Source: DASPKT01 sp035626475 | Lineage (GTDB): Bacteria > Pseudomonadota > Alphaproteobacteria > Azospirillales > Azospirillaceae | Assembly (NCBI GenBank): GCA_035626475.1 | Contig: DASPNP010000020.1 | Location: forward strand, 1 to 64,000 | DNA: 64,000 nucleotides | Direction of reading: 5' to 3' | Shown: one piece after another, positions 53,401 to 61,096 of the stretch | Numbering within the stretch: the first letter of the stretch is position 1 | Layout: every line of letters begins with the position of its first letter | Program-made: the position numbers and the translations under genes | Notes under the pieces: generated by a model | Databases searched by the model: none | What the model was told of the DNA's origin: nothing | What the model saw: only the letters and a program-made list of their open reading frames with translations

Positions 53401-54537
53401 CACCGGATGGCCGGACTCGTCCTTCGGGATGGTCGGGTCGATCTGCTGGCTGGTGCCGAGATGGCCGTACTGGGCGAACTGGGCCGAGTGGCGCGGGTCG
53501 CGGTCGTTGGCGTAGACGACATGGCAGGAGCCGCAGCCGGAGGTGCGGTAGTCGCCCGGCTGGTCGTTCGTGCCCATGAACCACATCAGCGGGTCGTTCA
53601 GGCGGGTCTTGTGGATGTTCAGCGCCGGCACCGCGATGCGCAGGCCGGTGCCCGGGCCGCGGTTCGACTGCCGGATGTCCGGGCGGCCCGGCTCATCCAG
53701 GCGCTGGATGTTGCCGACGGAGTTCGGGTTACCGATCTCCGGGAAGAGGTGGATGATGTTGCGGCCGCCGCGCTCGAACACGCGGAACACGTCGGCCGGC
53801 GGGATCACCTCCCAGTTCGGCATCGGCACCACCTGGGCCAGCAGCCCGTGGCGCTTGGTCTCCGCCGTCTCCTTGAAGACCGGGCTCTTCAGCACCGCCG
53901 GCTTGCCGTCGCGGGTGTAGGCCTCGCCCAGGATGAAGTTCTTGAAGGGCAGGATGCCGTTGTTGTAGGTCGCGATGCCCCAGAACATGGCGTTGGTCGC
54001 CATCAGCGAGCGCTCGGCCGCGTTGATGATGGGCATGTGGCAGCTGCCGCAGGCCTCGCGCGCCACGCGGTAGTCGCTGGGGTTCACGAACCGGATGTAT
54101 TCCGGCGCCTCCTTGTTCAGCAGCGTGTAGGAGCGGACCGGGTTGGCGCTGGACGGCCAGTTCCAGGTCTCCGGATAGCGCGGCAGCACATGCGCCTTGT
54201 CCCGCGCGGCGACATAGGCCGCCTCCTTGGGCGTGTGCGTCCCGCCCCAGCGCACCGAGGCGTCGCCGCCATGGCAGTCGACGCAGCCCAGCACCACCGA
54301 CGAGGCCTTGTGCATGCTGGGATTATCCACCGCCGTGTGGCAGCTCATGCAGCCGGCGCTCTTGGCGTCGGCCTCCTCCTTGGTCTGGCTGTAGGGCGCG
54401 GGCGGCGCGGCCACGTAGGTGCGCTCGACCGGCTTCTCGCCGCCGGACGCCAGCGCGGCCATGGGCAGCAGGGCGGCCAGGCCCAGGGCCAGAAGCCCTG
54501 AGCGGAGGAGGCGGGGAAGGGGGCTGGTTCCGGTCAT
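50494..54537 (-). CDS. Decaheme cytochrome c fused to LVIVD beta-propeller repeats
   Basis: This protein is 1347 residues. A signal peptide (GLLALGLAALLPMAALA) is followed by ten CXXCH sites spread over about residues 60-800 (CMSCH, CVDCH, CGSCH, CGSCH, CMVCH, CVDCH, CKDCH, CFTCH, CGGCH, CTDCH). From about 900 to 1200 come at least five LVIVD-type repeats (YAFVTDAEEGLIAVNV, YLFVTDAEGLKVVDVT, FAYVANGPEGLAIIDV). These form a propeller in known proteins. A Pro-rich tail with two cysteines follows. It sits 6 nt after the outer-membrane barrel gene, so it could cap the barrel or sit on the cell surface. No lipobox is present. A catalytic substrate is not known. Confidence 0.9.
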   Translation of the reverse strand: MTGTSPLPRLLRSGLLALGLAALLPMAALASGGEKPVERTYVAAPPAPYSQTKEEADAKSAGCMSCHTAVDNPSMHKASSVVLGCVDCHGGDASVRWGGTHTPKEAAYVAARDKAHVLPRYPETWNWPSSANPVRSYTLLNKEAPEYIRFVNPSDYRVAREACGSCHMPIINAAERSLMATNAMFWGIATYNNGILPFKNFILGEAYTRDGKPAVLKSPVFKETAETKRHGLLAQVVPMPNWEVIPPADVFRVFERGGRNIIHLFPEIGNPNSVGNIQRLDEPGRPDIRQSNRGPGTGLRIAVPALNIHKTRLNDPLMWFMGTNDQPGDYRTSGCGSCHVVYANDRDPRHSAQFAQYGHLGTSQQIDPTIPKDESGHPVKHGFTSQIPTSQCMVCHMHQPNLFMNTYLGYTMWDYESDAPSMWPEKQKYPTHDEMREVLDRNPEGAAPLGKWGDVEFLKNVSDLNPTLKDTQFADYHGHGWNFRAVHKRDRKGNLLDKDGKVIAADDPEKWKKAVHMSSVHVDVGMQCVDCHFSQDGHGNGMLHSEVSSAIEITCKDCHGTAKAYPSLKTTGPAARPGGWDLTSIRNDDGRKRFEWIEGKLIQRSAVDPNLQWEMSLVKDTVDPASPQYNEKAARAKLMSKGTRMQWGPGIEEASLAHKDEEMACFTCHLSWTTSCGGCHLPIEANWKTEVHRYEGGETRNYATYNPQVARDDMFQLGKHSPDKNGQIAPIASRSALVLSSTNINRERIYIQQPPIAASGFSSQAFAPHFPHTERKTETKTCTDCHLSEKDDNNAIMAQLFLQGTKFVDFVGFKAYVGGGSDGSGGFEAIRVTEWSEPQAVVGSYLHRYAYPDFYKQHLDRGRELRTGGIPDIDAVEQGAGGVVGCLQHRGEYMFVAEGTGGFRVYDIASVANKGISDRIITAPFSALGHDTHVPSKNATCMALPTNQPIAPTRNQGDLMRVENQEQPFHPIYHYAFVTDAEEGLIAVNVDTLADGEPRNNFLERALTWNEGGILKGARHITIAGGIFYIAADAGVVVLDMADPLKPVVLATLPFKGAQATAVQFRYLFVTDAEGLKVVDVTHPSEPKTVDGAAVPLRHAGKMHLARTFAYVANGPEGLAIIDVEKPRAPRLYQMFDGGGKITDARDVAVASTNASLFAYVADGRNGLKVLQLTSPSSQPNFYGFSPDPKPELIAWRGTRWPVQSVAKGLERDRAVDETGGQIAVLGRKGSRPFTLPEMQKFYLDADGKPWAVTDEVRQADFRPAGPRKLDLAPAPGAGTRRAPGEVAPADQPGQRPDAVKPPGCEYPGTGCRDRSPADEPGSRRIPGAQTVNAPGPKPVPAAGGAE

Positions 54538-54543
54538 GGGCGC

Positions 54544-56370
54544 TCAGTAGGAGAGGATGAGGTTGGCCAGCACGGAGTAGTAGGCATCGGTCTTGCCGCC
54601 GTCGTCGTACAGGGCGTCGAAGCCCTTGCCGGGCAGCATGGCCGCGCCCGACACGCGGAGGACCACGTTCTGGATGAACCAGGGCCGCCAGATCGCCGCG
54701 ACGCTGAGGTCGGCGCCGATGTCGCGCGGGATGTCGCCCTGCATGCGCAGGTTCTCCAGCACGGCGGTCTCGTCGAACCACAGATAGTTGGCGTTGGCGG
54801 AGATGCGGAACTCGGGCGTCAGGTCGAAGTCGGCGCCGGCGCCGCCCAGGATCAGGCCCGGATTCAGGAAGTTCGACTGGCCCTGCTCCTTCGACGGCCG
54901 CAGGCTCGGCAGCAGGCCGTTGCGGTTCGACAGCGCCACGCCGCCGCCGCCGATGAAGGGGATGCTCTGGCGGATCCAGTAGCTGGTATCCGAGCCGGCG
55001 ATCTGCGGGTTCTCGAAGATGGCGTCGAAGCCCGTCTCCTTGCCGTCGTACGGGTCCTTGTCGCCGGTCGCGTAGACGAACGAGCCGCGCACGCGCACCC
55101 AGTCGAAGTCGACCGAGGGCTCGGCGGCGAAGAAGAAGGCGCGGATGTCGTTCTTCTCGGAGGTGAAGGCGTTGTTCCGGTCCTCGCCGAAGGCGCCGTA
55201 GAAGCTGGCCGAGAGGTTCAGCCGCTCGACGCGCCCGTCCACCGAGACGCCGGCATAGCCGACGTCGTACTCGCGCGGGCGCTGGTCGCCGAAGGGGGCG
55301 GGGCGGACCTGGAACTTGTTGCTGTCGAAGAAGGGCCCGTCGCGGTCGCGGTTGCGGTTGTAGGCGACGGTCGCCTGGCTGGTCAGGCCGATGATCGGGA
55401 AGTCCTGGTGATAGACGTTCGCCAGGAACACGTCGTCATGGCGCAGCGGCTCCTCGATGGTGTTGAGGCCGCTGTTGGTCTCCTTCTCCATCCGGCGGAA
55501 CCAGGCGAGGTTGTACTGCCAGATGTTGTTGTCGCGGTTGCCGAACAGCCGCACGCCCAGCTGGCTGTCCTGGAACAGGAAGCCGCGGAAGTCCGCGTTG
55601 AAGGGCTGGATGCCCACGCGGATGCTGTCGAAGTCGTAGCGCGTGCTGACGTTGCGGATGTGATAGTCGATCAGCAGTTCCTGCAGGCCGATATGCTGGT
55701 CGCGGCGGGTGGTGCCGCGCGCCGGATCGGCATAGAGCACGCGCGCCTCGTCCACGCTGGCGTAGTTGACCTGCCAGGCGGGGGTGAAGCGGAACTCGTA
55801 GTCGGGCGGCTTGTAGGCCGTGCGGCCCTTCAGCACCGTCAGATTGGCGATCAGCGTATGCACCAGCACATGCTGGTCGACGCCGCCGAACAGGTCGTTG
55901 CTGTCCGGCTCGTCGCTGGACTGCACGCCGATCGGCGTCGGGAAGGAGCGGGGCTCGTAGACCGAGTCCGAGATGATGTTGGCGACCACGAACCAGTCGT
56001 CGAAGACCGGCTTGTCGCCCTTCAGCGTGTTCTGGGCATAGGGATCGAGGACATTGTCCTTCTTGCCCAGCGTCTCCAGGATGCGCCAGCGGTCCGGCAG
56101 CGGCACGGATTCCGACGGCAGGTTCAGCCTGGGACGCGGGACGCCGGTCTGGTCGACGGGCGCCGGCACCGGCGTGCCGGGGCGGCGGCGCAGGTCGGGA
56201 TCGGCGGCCTCGGGCGCGCCGACGTCGGGTGCCGGGCCGGGGGCCGAGCGCGGGTCGACCGGCGGCGCCGCCTGCTGGGCCTGCGCGGCGCCGGTCAGCA
56301 GCGTCGTGCCCAGCAGGGCCGCGACCAGGGTGGTCAAGGGGGTGGATGAGGCGAGGGCGCGGTTGGTCAC
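54544..56370 (-). CDS. Outer-membrane beta-barrel of the cytochrome operon
   Basis: A 608-residue protein with a signal peptide (TTLVAALLGTTLLTGAAQAQ), a Pro-rich linker of about 60 residues, and a barrel with many Asp/Arg/Tyr strands ending YYSVLANLILSY. The signs of a large porin-like barrel are clear. Size and context recall MtrB/PioB-type barrels that insulate a multiheme cytochrome, but it lacks the CXXC of MtrB and cannot be assigned to that family by eye. The start is taken as GTG 56370, with AGGGGA 7 nt upstream; GTG 56397 would overlap the previous gene. A 6-nt gap precedes the decaheme gene. Confidence 0.82.
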   Translation of the reverse strand: MTNRALASSTPLTTLVAALLGTTLLTGAAQAQQAAPPVDPRSAPGPAPDVGAPEAADPDLRRRPGTPVPAPVDQTGVPRPRLNLPSESVPLPDRWRILETLGKKDNVLDPYAQNTLKGDKPVFDDWFVVANIISDSVYEPRSFPTPIGVQSSDEPDSNDLFGGVDQHVLVHTLIANLTVLKGRTAYKPPDYEFRFTPAWQVNYASVDEARVLYADPARGTTRRDQHIGLQELLIDYHIRNVSTRYDFDSIRVGIQPFNADFRGFLFQDSQLGVRLFGNRDNNIWQYNLAWFRRMEKETNSGLNTIEEPLRHDDVFLANVYHQDFPIIGLTSQATVAYNRNRDRDGPFFDSNKFQVRPAPFGDQRPREYDVGYAGVSVDGRVERLNLSASFYGAFGEDRNNAFTSEKNDIRAFFFAAEPSVDFDWVRVRGSFVYATGDKDPYDGKETGFDAIFENPQIAGSDTSYWIRQSIPFIGGGGVALSNRNGLLPSLRPSKEQGQSNFLNPGLILGGAGADFDLTPEFRISANANYLWFDETAVLENLRMQGDIPRDIGADLSVAAIWRPWFIQNVVLRVSGAAMLPGKGFDALYDDGGKTDAYYSVLANLILSY

Positions 56371-56381
56371 GGCGCGGTCCC

Positions 56382-58310
56382 CTACTTGCCTTTGCACGGG
56401 TTCTGCTCCCGGCTGTTCAGGAAGGGGCTGAAGGGGCAGCTGACATAGCGCAGCCGGGCGCCCACGGGCGTCAGCCGGTCGGCGCGGACGTCGTTCGGCG
56501 CGTTGCCGATCGCGCCGCCCAGCCGCTGGCCGGCCCGGTGCAGGCCGAGGAAGCTCACCATGTCGTCCTGGTCGATGCCGTCGCCGGAGATGCCGATGCC
56601 GCCGACCAGCTGGCCGCCGCGGTAGATCGGCACGCCGCCGGGGAAGATCTGGATGCCGTTGGCGGTGCGGTTCGGGCCCGCCTGCACGCCGCCGGCCTGG
56701 CCGACCGGCGTGCAGGCGGGCGGCGTGTCGGGGGTCAGGCCCAGCACGTAGGTGACATGCTGGATGATGTTGGGCTGCACCAGATCCAGCTGCAGCCCGA
56801 CATTGAACGGGCTCCAGCGGTCGATCGGCTTGGAGAAGGGGCCGGGATCGTAGCCGTTGACGCCGTCCGGATAGAAGGGCCGCTCGAGGTTGCCGTGGGC
56901 GCGGGCGCTGAAGGCCACCCGGCCCGAGAGCGCGCCGACGTCGCCGAGGAAGTTCTGCGCCGCCGAGGCGTAGCTGAAGAAGCCCGCCCGCAGCAGGTCG
57001 CTGCCGGCCGTCGGGCTGGAGAAGAACATGGAGGTGCGCGCCTTCTGCAGCGACACGTCGGTGCCGAAGATCGGCGCGTCGGGCGTGCGCACCACGCCCA
57101 GCACCTGGCCGTTGGTGTCGACGACGCTGAGCGTCACCTGCACGAAACTGTTCAGCGGCTTGCGGATCTGCGCGCGGGCGGTGACGGCGACGTTGTACGC
57201 CTCCTCCAGCAGCACCTGCACCTCGGCGGGGGTCAGCGCCCCCTGGTCCTCGGTGCCGCCACGGATCGGGAAGCGGTTGGCGCCGTCGGGCCCCACCAGC
57301 ACCACGGCCCCCTGGCCGCCGAACTCGCCGGCCATGGCGGCGCGGTACCCCGACTCCGGCGTGCCGTAGGCCGTGCCGGCCTTCAGCCCCTGGCCGTCGT
57401 AATAGCCGCGCACCGGGATCAGCGTGCCGACGTCCGAGCCGATCAGCGCGCCCAGCTGCGGGGCGCTGGCCGGATTGCTGCGGAAGTCGCTGCGGTCGGC
57501 GTCGGCGTAGCGCAGGGTACGGCCGTCGGCGGCGATGCGCTCGGCGCGGATGGCGGCGGGCGCCTCGAAGCCGGAGGCGCCCGCCAGCGCGATGATCTCC
57601 TCGTCGTCGGCATCGACGTCGGTGATGTTGCGGTCGAAGCTGTAGATGCCGTCCGCCTCGACGCCGATGCCGCCGACCACCACGCCGTTCTTGTAGAGCG
57701 GGAAGCCGCCCATGTCGGCCGAGAGGCCCAGCGGCGAGCGCTTCGGGCCGATGGTCGGATGCACCAGGCCGCCGGCGTCGCTCTCGGCGCGCACGGACAA
57801 ATCGGAGCAGGCGAGCTGGCTGAACTGCACGCCGAACAGCGGCCCGCCCGGCTGGAAGCGCTCACCGGGATTGAAGTTCTCCTGCACGATCTGGCTGGCC
57901 GTGCGGGTGGAGAAGGCGTTGCCGCTGGAGGACAGGTAGGCGCCGGTGACGGCCTTGGCGATGGCCGAGGCCAGCGCGCCGCCCAGCGGCAGCCCGTTGG
58001 CCGGGCCGACCACCAGCCCCTCCAGCCCCTCGGCCGGCAGGCCCAGATTGGAGGTGACGGTCAAGGCCAGCGGCGCCCCGGTCATGGTGAAGACGGCCAG
58101 CACGTTGCCGACCCGGTCCACCACCACGATGTTGGCGCGCTTGCCGCGGGCCTGCGCCTCGGCGGCGGCCTGGGCCACGACACGGCCGACCTCGTCCGGC
58201 GTCAGCGCCTGGGCCGGCACCGGCTGCGGCGTCGACTGCGCCAGCGCGGGGGTGGCGACGCCGGCCAGCAACAGCGCCGACGCGGCGGCCAGCGTGCGGA
58301 GCCTGCTCAT
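56382..58310 (-). CDS. Secreted tandem HbpS/GlcG (DUF336)-domain protein
   Basis: This 642-residue protein has a signal peptide (LRTLAAASALLLAGVATPALA) and two copies of the GlcG/HbpS fold. The first covers about residues 35-260, ending with FPLYKNGVVVGGIGVEADGI. The second covers about 375-610, ending with VPIYRGGQLVGGIGISGDGI. HbpS domains bind heme or act as small-molecule sensors in other bacteria. The paired copies probably form a pseudo-dimer. Its start has GAGG upstream and follows the FHA-cytochrome stop by 8 nt. In this operon a role in heme delivery, storage or redox sensing is plausible; a direct part in electron flow is not shown. Confidence 0.85.
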   Translation of the reverse strand: MSRLRTLAAASALLLAGVATPALAQSTPQPVPAQALTPDEVGRVVAQAAAEAQARGKRANIVVVDRVGNVLAVFTMTGAPLALTVTSNLGLPAEGLEGLVVGPANGLPLGGALASAIAKAVTGAYLSSSGNAFSTRTASQIVQENFNPGERFQPGGPLFGVQFSQLACSDLSVRAESDAGGLVHPTIGPKRSPLGLSADMGGFPLYKNGVVVGGIGVEADGIYSFDRNITDVDADDEEIIALAGASGFEAPAAIRAERIAADGRTLRYADADRSDFRSNPASAPQLGALIGSDVGTLIPVRGYYDGQGLKAGTAYGTPESGYRAAMAGEFGGQGAVVLVGPDGANRFPIRGGTEDQGALTPAEVQVLLEEAYNVAVTARAQIRKPLNSFVQVTLSVVDTNGQVLGVVRTPDAPIFGTDVSLQKARTSMFFSSPTAGSDLLRAGFFSYASAAQNFLGDVGALSGRVAFSARAHGNLERPFYPDGVNGYDPGPFSKPIDRWSPFNVGLQLDLVQPNIIQHVTYVLGLTPDTPPACTPVGQAGGVQAGPNRTANGIQIFPGGVPIYRGGQLVGGIGISGDGIDQDDMVSFLGLHRAGQRLGGAIGNAPNDVRADRLTPVGARLRYVSCPFSPFLNSREQNPCKGK

Positions 58311-58318
58311 GCCCGTCC

Positions 58319-60121
58319 TCATTGCTCGCTCACCTGGGTCGGGGCCTTGGCCGCCTGTGCCGGGCGCATCGCCGGCAGGTGCGGCTGGTGGAAGACGTGG
58401 CAGCTGACGCACTCGGACGGGACCTTGTTGGTGGCGTTCTGCGGGCCGTGGCAGGCGACGCAGTTCTCGATGCCCGGCAGCAGCAGGTCGGTCGCCACGT
58501 TCGACTTGGAGGCGGCGTGGCAGCTCTCGCAGGCCATGCTGGTGTGGCCCTGGTGGTCGAAGCTGGCCTTCGGCATGAAGGTCGTCGCCACCCGAACCGG
58601 CAGGATGTCCCAGCGCATCGGCGCGGCGGGAGCGGCCGGCGCTGCGGCGGTGGTCATCGCGGCCGGAACGATGCCGTCCTTGGCCGCCGGCGCCGCCGGC
58701 ACGCCCTCGTTCTTCACCGGCACGTGGCAGCCGCCGCAGACGGCCTTGCTGAACAGCCGCTCCATCGCCTCTTCGGACTTCACGGCCGCCCATTGCAGGG
58801 CCTGGGCGCGCTGCTCGGGCAGCAGCGGCTCGCCGGGGCGGCGGCGGACCACGGCGGGCGCCGTCAAATCGTCATAGCCGCCGGCCAGTGCCACGCTGTT
58901 GAAATGGTCGCGCACCACGGCCTGCACGTCCTTGGCCGGGCCGTGCGGCACGGTGCGGGCGGGGACCTTCGGGTCGAAGCCCAGAGTGTGGCAGGAGGCG
59001 CAGTTCTCCTCGAAGCGCACCGGCTGGAACAGCTTGCCGCCCGGCTGGGTGGCGTGGCAGCTGGCGCAGTCCAGCTTCTCGAACCCGTTCGGACCCTTGA
59101 CGCCGTTCGGCTGCAGGTGGCGGCCGTGCGGGAACTTCAGGTTGCTCTCCTCGCGCAGCGGCTGCTCGCCGCCGAGCGCCGCGCGCTCCACCTTGCCGGT
59201 CGCGCCGTCGGCGACGACGCTGGGGCGGAACTGCGGATGGCCCTCCAGCGTGAACGCCTTGGCGTCCAGCAGCCGGGTCTCGGGCATCTCGTGCTTCAGG
59301 TCGGTGTGGCAGGTGGTGCAGAGCCGCTCGTCCGACTGCACGATGGGCAGGTGCCCCTCATGCTCCTTGTGGCAGCTGGCGCAGCGCTGCTCGGTGAGCG
59401 CCGCCAGCTTGACCGAGGCCGGGTCGGCATGGTGCTCGATCGTCTGGTGGCAGGCGACGCAGGTCTGGTCCTGGACCATGACGAAGGGCTGCTTGTGGCA
59501 GGCGGTGCAATTGTCCGACAGGAACTTGTGCGGCGTCGACATCTCGCCGCTGTCCCACACCATGTCGAAGGACACGGGGTGGCCCTTCATCAGCACGTCC
59601 GTCTGCATCGGCGGGGCCGAGGCGGTGCGGGTCGGCTGGATGGTGAAGCTGAAGATCGGCAGCACCAGGAAGAAGACCAGGCCGGCCAGCGCCAGGGCCC
59701 AGGCCACCGGCCGCTTGCCGGGGAGCGCCTTGGCGAGCCCGACCCTGGCGGCGGCGCGCACGCGCTGCTCGTCGTCGCCCAGCGGCGCCACCAGCTCCGC
59801 CGACACGCCCAGGGCGTAGCCCTCTCCCGGCGGCAGCAGCTTCAGCTTGTACGGGCCGACCTCGATGTCGTCGGCTTCCCCCAGCGTCGCCTCACGGACG
59901 ATGTTGCCGTTGACCCGCACCGGGCTGTCGCCCATGGCGCGCAGATGCACGCCCTCCTCGGTCGCCCTGACCTCGGCGTGGTGGAAGGCCACGCGCAGAT
60001 CGGGGAGGTGGAGGGCGTTGTCGGTGCCGCGGCCGATGCGCAGCAGCTCCGTCTCGACCGTCTCGTCGCGGTTGATGGGGTTGCCGCGGCGGCGGGTGAC
60101 GTAGCGGACGAGTACCTGCAT
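58319..60121 (-). CDS. FHA domain-membrane anchor-decaheme cytochrome fusion
   Basis: A 600-residue protein with an unusual order. Residues about 1-115 are an FHA phosphothreonine-binding domain on the cytoplasmic side (LLRIGRGTDNALHLPD, FHHAEVRATEEGVHLR, VRVNGNIVREATLG). One membrane helix follows, about 138-160 (AWALALAGLVFFLVLPIFSF), then a periplasmic domain with ten CXXCH sites (CTACH, CVACH, CASCH, CTTCH, CASCH, CASCH, CGGCH, CESCH, CVACH, CVSCH) like cytochrome c3/c7 proteins. It could carry electrons from the b-type protein encoded just upstream to periplasmic partners, with FHA binding a phosphorylated regulator. It ends 8 nt before the HbpS gene. Confidence 0.9.
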   Translation of the reverse strand: MQVLVRYVTRRRGNPINRDETVETELLRIGRGTDNALHLPDLRVAFHHAEVRATEEGVHLRAMGDSPVRVNGNIVREATLGEADDIEVGPYKLKLLPPGEGYALGVSAELVAPLGDDEQRVRAAARVGLAKALPGKRPVAWALALAGLVFFLVLPIFSFTIQPTRTASAPPMQTDVLMKGHPVSFDMVWDSGEMSTPHKFLSDNCTACHKQPFVMVQDQTCVACHQTIEHHADPASVKLAALTEQRCASCHKEHEGHLPIVQSDERLCTTCHTDLKHEMPETRLLDAKAFTLEGHPQFRPSVVADGATGKVERAALGGEQPLREESNLKFPHGRHLQPNGVKGPNGFEKLDCASCHATQPGGKLFQPVRFEENCASCHTLGFDPKVPARTVPHGPAKDVQAVVRDHFNSVALAGGYDDLTAPAVVRRRPGEPLLPEQRAQALQWAAVKSEEAMERLFSKAVCGGCHVPVKNEGVPAAPAAKDGIVPAAMTTAAAPAAPAAPMRWDILPVRVATTFMPKASFDHQGHTSMACESCHAASKSNVATDLLLPGIENCVACHGPQNATNKVPSECVSCHVFHQPHLPAMRPAQAAKAPTQVSEQ

Positions 60122-60134
60122 GGCCGGCCCCGGC

Positions 60135-60971
60135 TTACCAGTAGAAGAAGACGGCGATGATGTGGATCGCCAGCACCACGACCAGCGCCACCGTCATGGG
60201 CACGTGGACGTAGAGCCAGACCTCCATCAGCGCGCGGAACTGGACCTCCTTGCGGATGCGGGCCAGCAGATCGCATTTGCGGCCCAGCAGGGCCAGCAGC
60301 CGGCCGGCGGAATCCGCCAGCTCCGGTGTCGTGCCGCGGGCGAGCTCCTCGACCCGGCGGGTCGCCGCCAGGGTGGCGCAGCCCGAACCGCTGGCGCGCA
60401 GCTGCGCCCAGGCGCCGCCGCCGATGCGGGTATTCTCCTCGGAGGAGCGCACGGCCGCGGCGAACTCGTCGCCCAGCGTCAGCGCGATCTCGCGCGCCTG
60501 CCGGTCGAGTTCCGCCAGCTGGCGCAGCATGAAGTCCAGCGTCTGGCCGCCGCGGTTGGCGGTCATCAGCGCCGGATAGCGGGAATAGGCGTAGATGCCG
60601 AAGACGCCGCTGAGGATGACGCCGACCATGAGGGCGTAGGCCAGCGTGTGCACGTTCCAGCCGAACTGGAACCCAGTGTGCAGCGTGCCCACGATCAGCA
60701 GCGACAGGCCCAGATAGACGTGGGCCGACACCCAGGACTGCAGCTTCGTGGCGCCCAGGCTGTACTGGCGCTTGCGCACGCCCAGCCAGGTCAGCCAGCC
60801 GATCAGTCCGGCGCCGATGGTCCCCAGCGTGTAGCCCAGCCAGGTGCCGCCATTGTGCGGACCCATCGGGTTGTAGACCAGGTAGGCCAGGATCGCGATG
60901 CCGGCCAGCGCGGCAGCCGCCTTCAGGAAGCGGAAGCCGCGATAGACCAGGAATGACTCGTGGACCGACAT
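60135..60971 (-). CDS. Putative b-type cytochrome membrane protein, first gene of the operon
   Basis: A 278-residue protein with about five membrane helices. Histidines sit inside or next to them: SAHVYLGLSLLIVGTLHTG, NVHTLAYALMVG, and YVHVPMTVALVVVLAIHIIA at the C terminus. Such pairs across helices are typical of diheme cytochrome b proteins that take electrons from quinol. Between helices 4 and 5 is a helical cytoplasmic insert of about 90 residues. GGGGG precedes the ATG. As first gene it would be the entry point of electrons from the membrane pool. Assignment as cytochrome b is inference; I cannot name the family. Confidence 0.75.
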   Translation of the reverse strand: MSVHESFLVYRGFRFLKAAAALAGIAILAYLVYNPMGPHNGGTWLGYTLGTIGAGLIGWLTWLGVRKRQYSLGATKLQSWVSAHVYLGLSLLIVGTLHTGFQFGWNVHTLAYALMVGVILSGVFGIYAYSRYPALMTANRGGQTLDFMLRQLAELDRQAREIALTLGDEFAAAVRSSEENTRIGGGAWAQLRASGSGCATLAATRRVEELARGTTPELADSAGRLLALLGRKCDLLARIRKEVQFRALMEVWLYVHVPMTVALVVVLAIHIIAVFFYW

Positions 60972-61047
60972 ACAGCCCCCGCTTGTATGGTCGAACCTGA
61001 TGCCGGAACCCGACCCCTGCGGCCGTCCGGCACCACCCCCTCACGGA

Positions 61048-61075
61048 AACCGGGGGAGCCCCCGCTCCCCCGGTT
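61048..61075 (-). terminator. Hairpin downstream of bdhA
   Basis: A perfect 12-bp stem AACCGGGGGAGC (61048-61059) and GCTCCCCCGGTT (61064-61075) with a CCCC loop. It follows the bdhA stop on the minus strand and precedes the cytochrome operon start. The T-tract after it is short (GGTTTCC), so it may rely on stem strength. Confidence 0.6.
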
Positions 61076-61096
61076 CCGCATGCTCTGTCGCCCCGC

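Noticed and set aside
50038..54501. A 1487-codon plus-strand open frame opposite the decaheme gene
   Set aside because: Antisense shadow; ten heme motifs and a signal peptide on the minus strand decide the coding strand.
54544..56370. Assignment of the barrel as MtrB
   Set aside because: No CXXC motif and no clear family blocks; similarity is limited to size and context, so it is left as an unnamed barrel.
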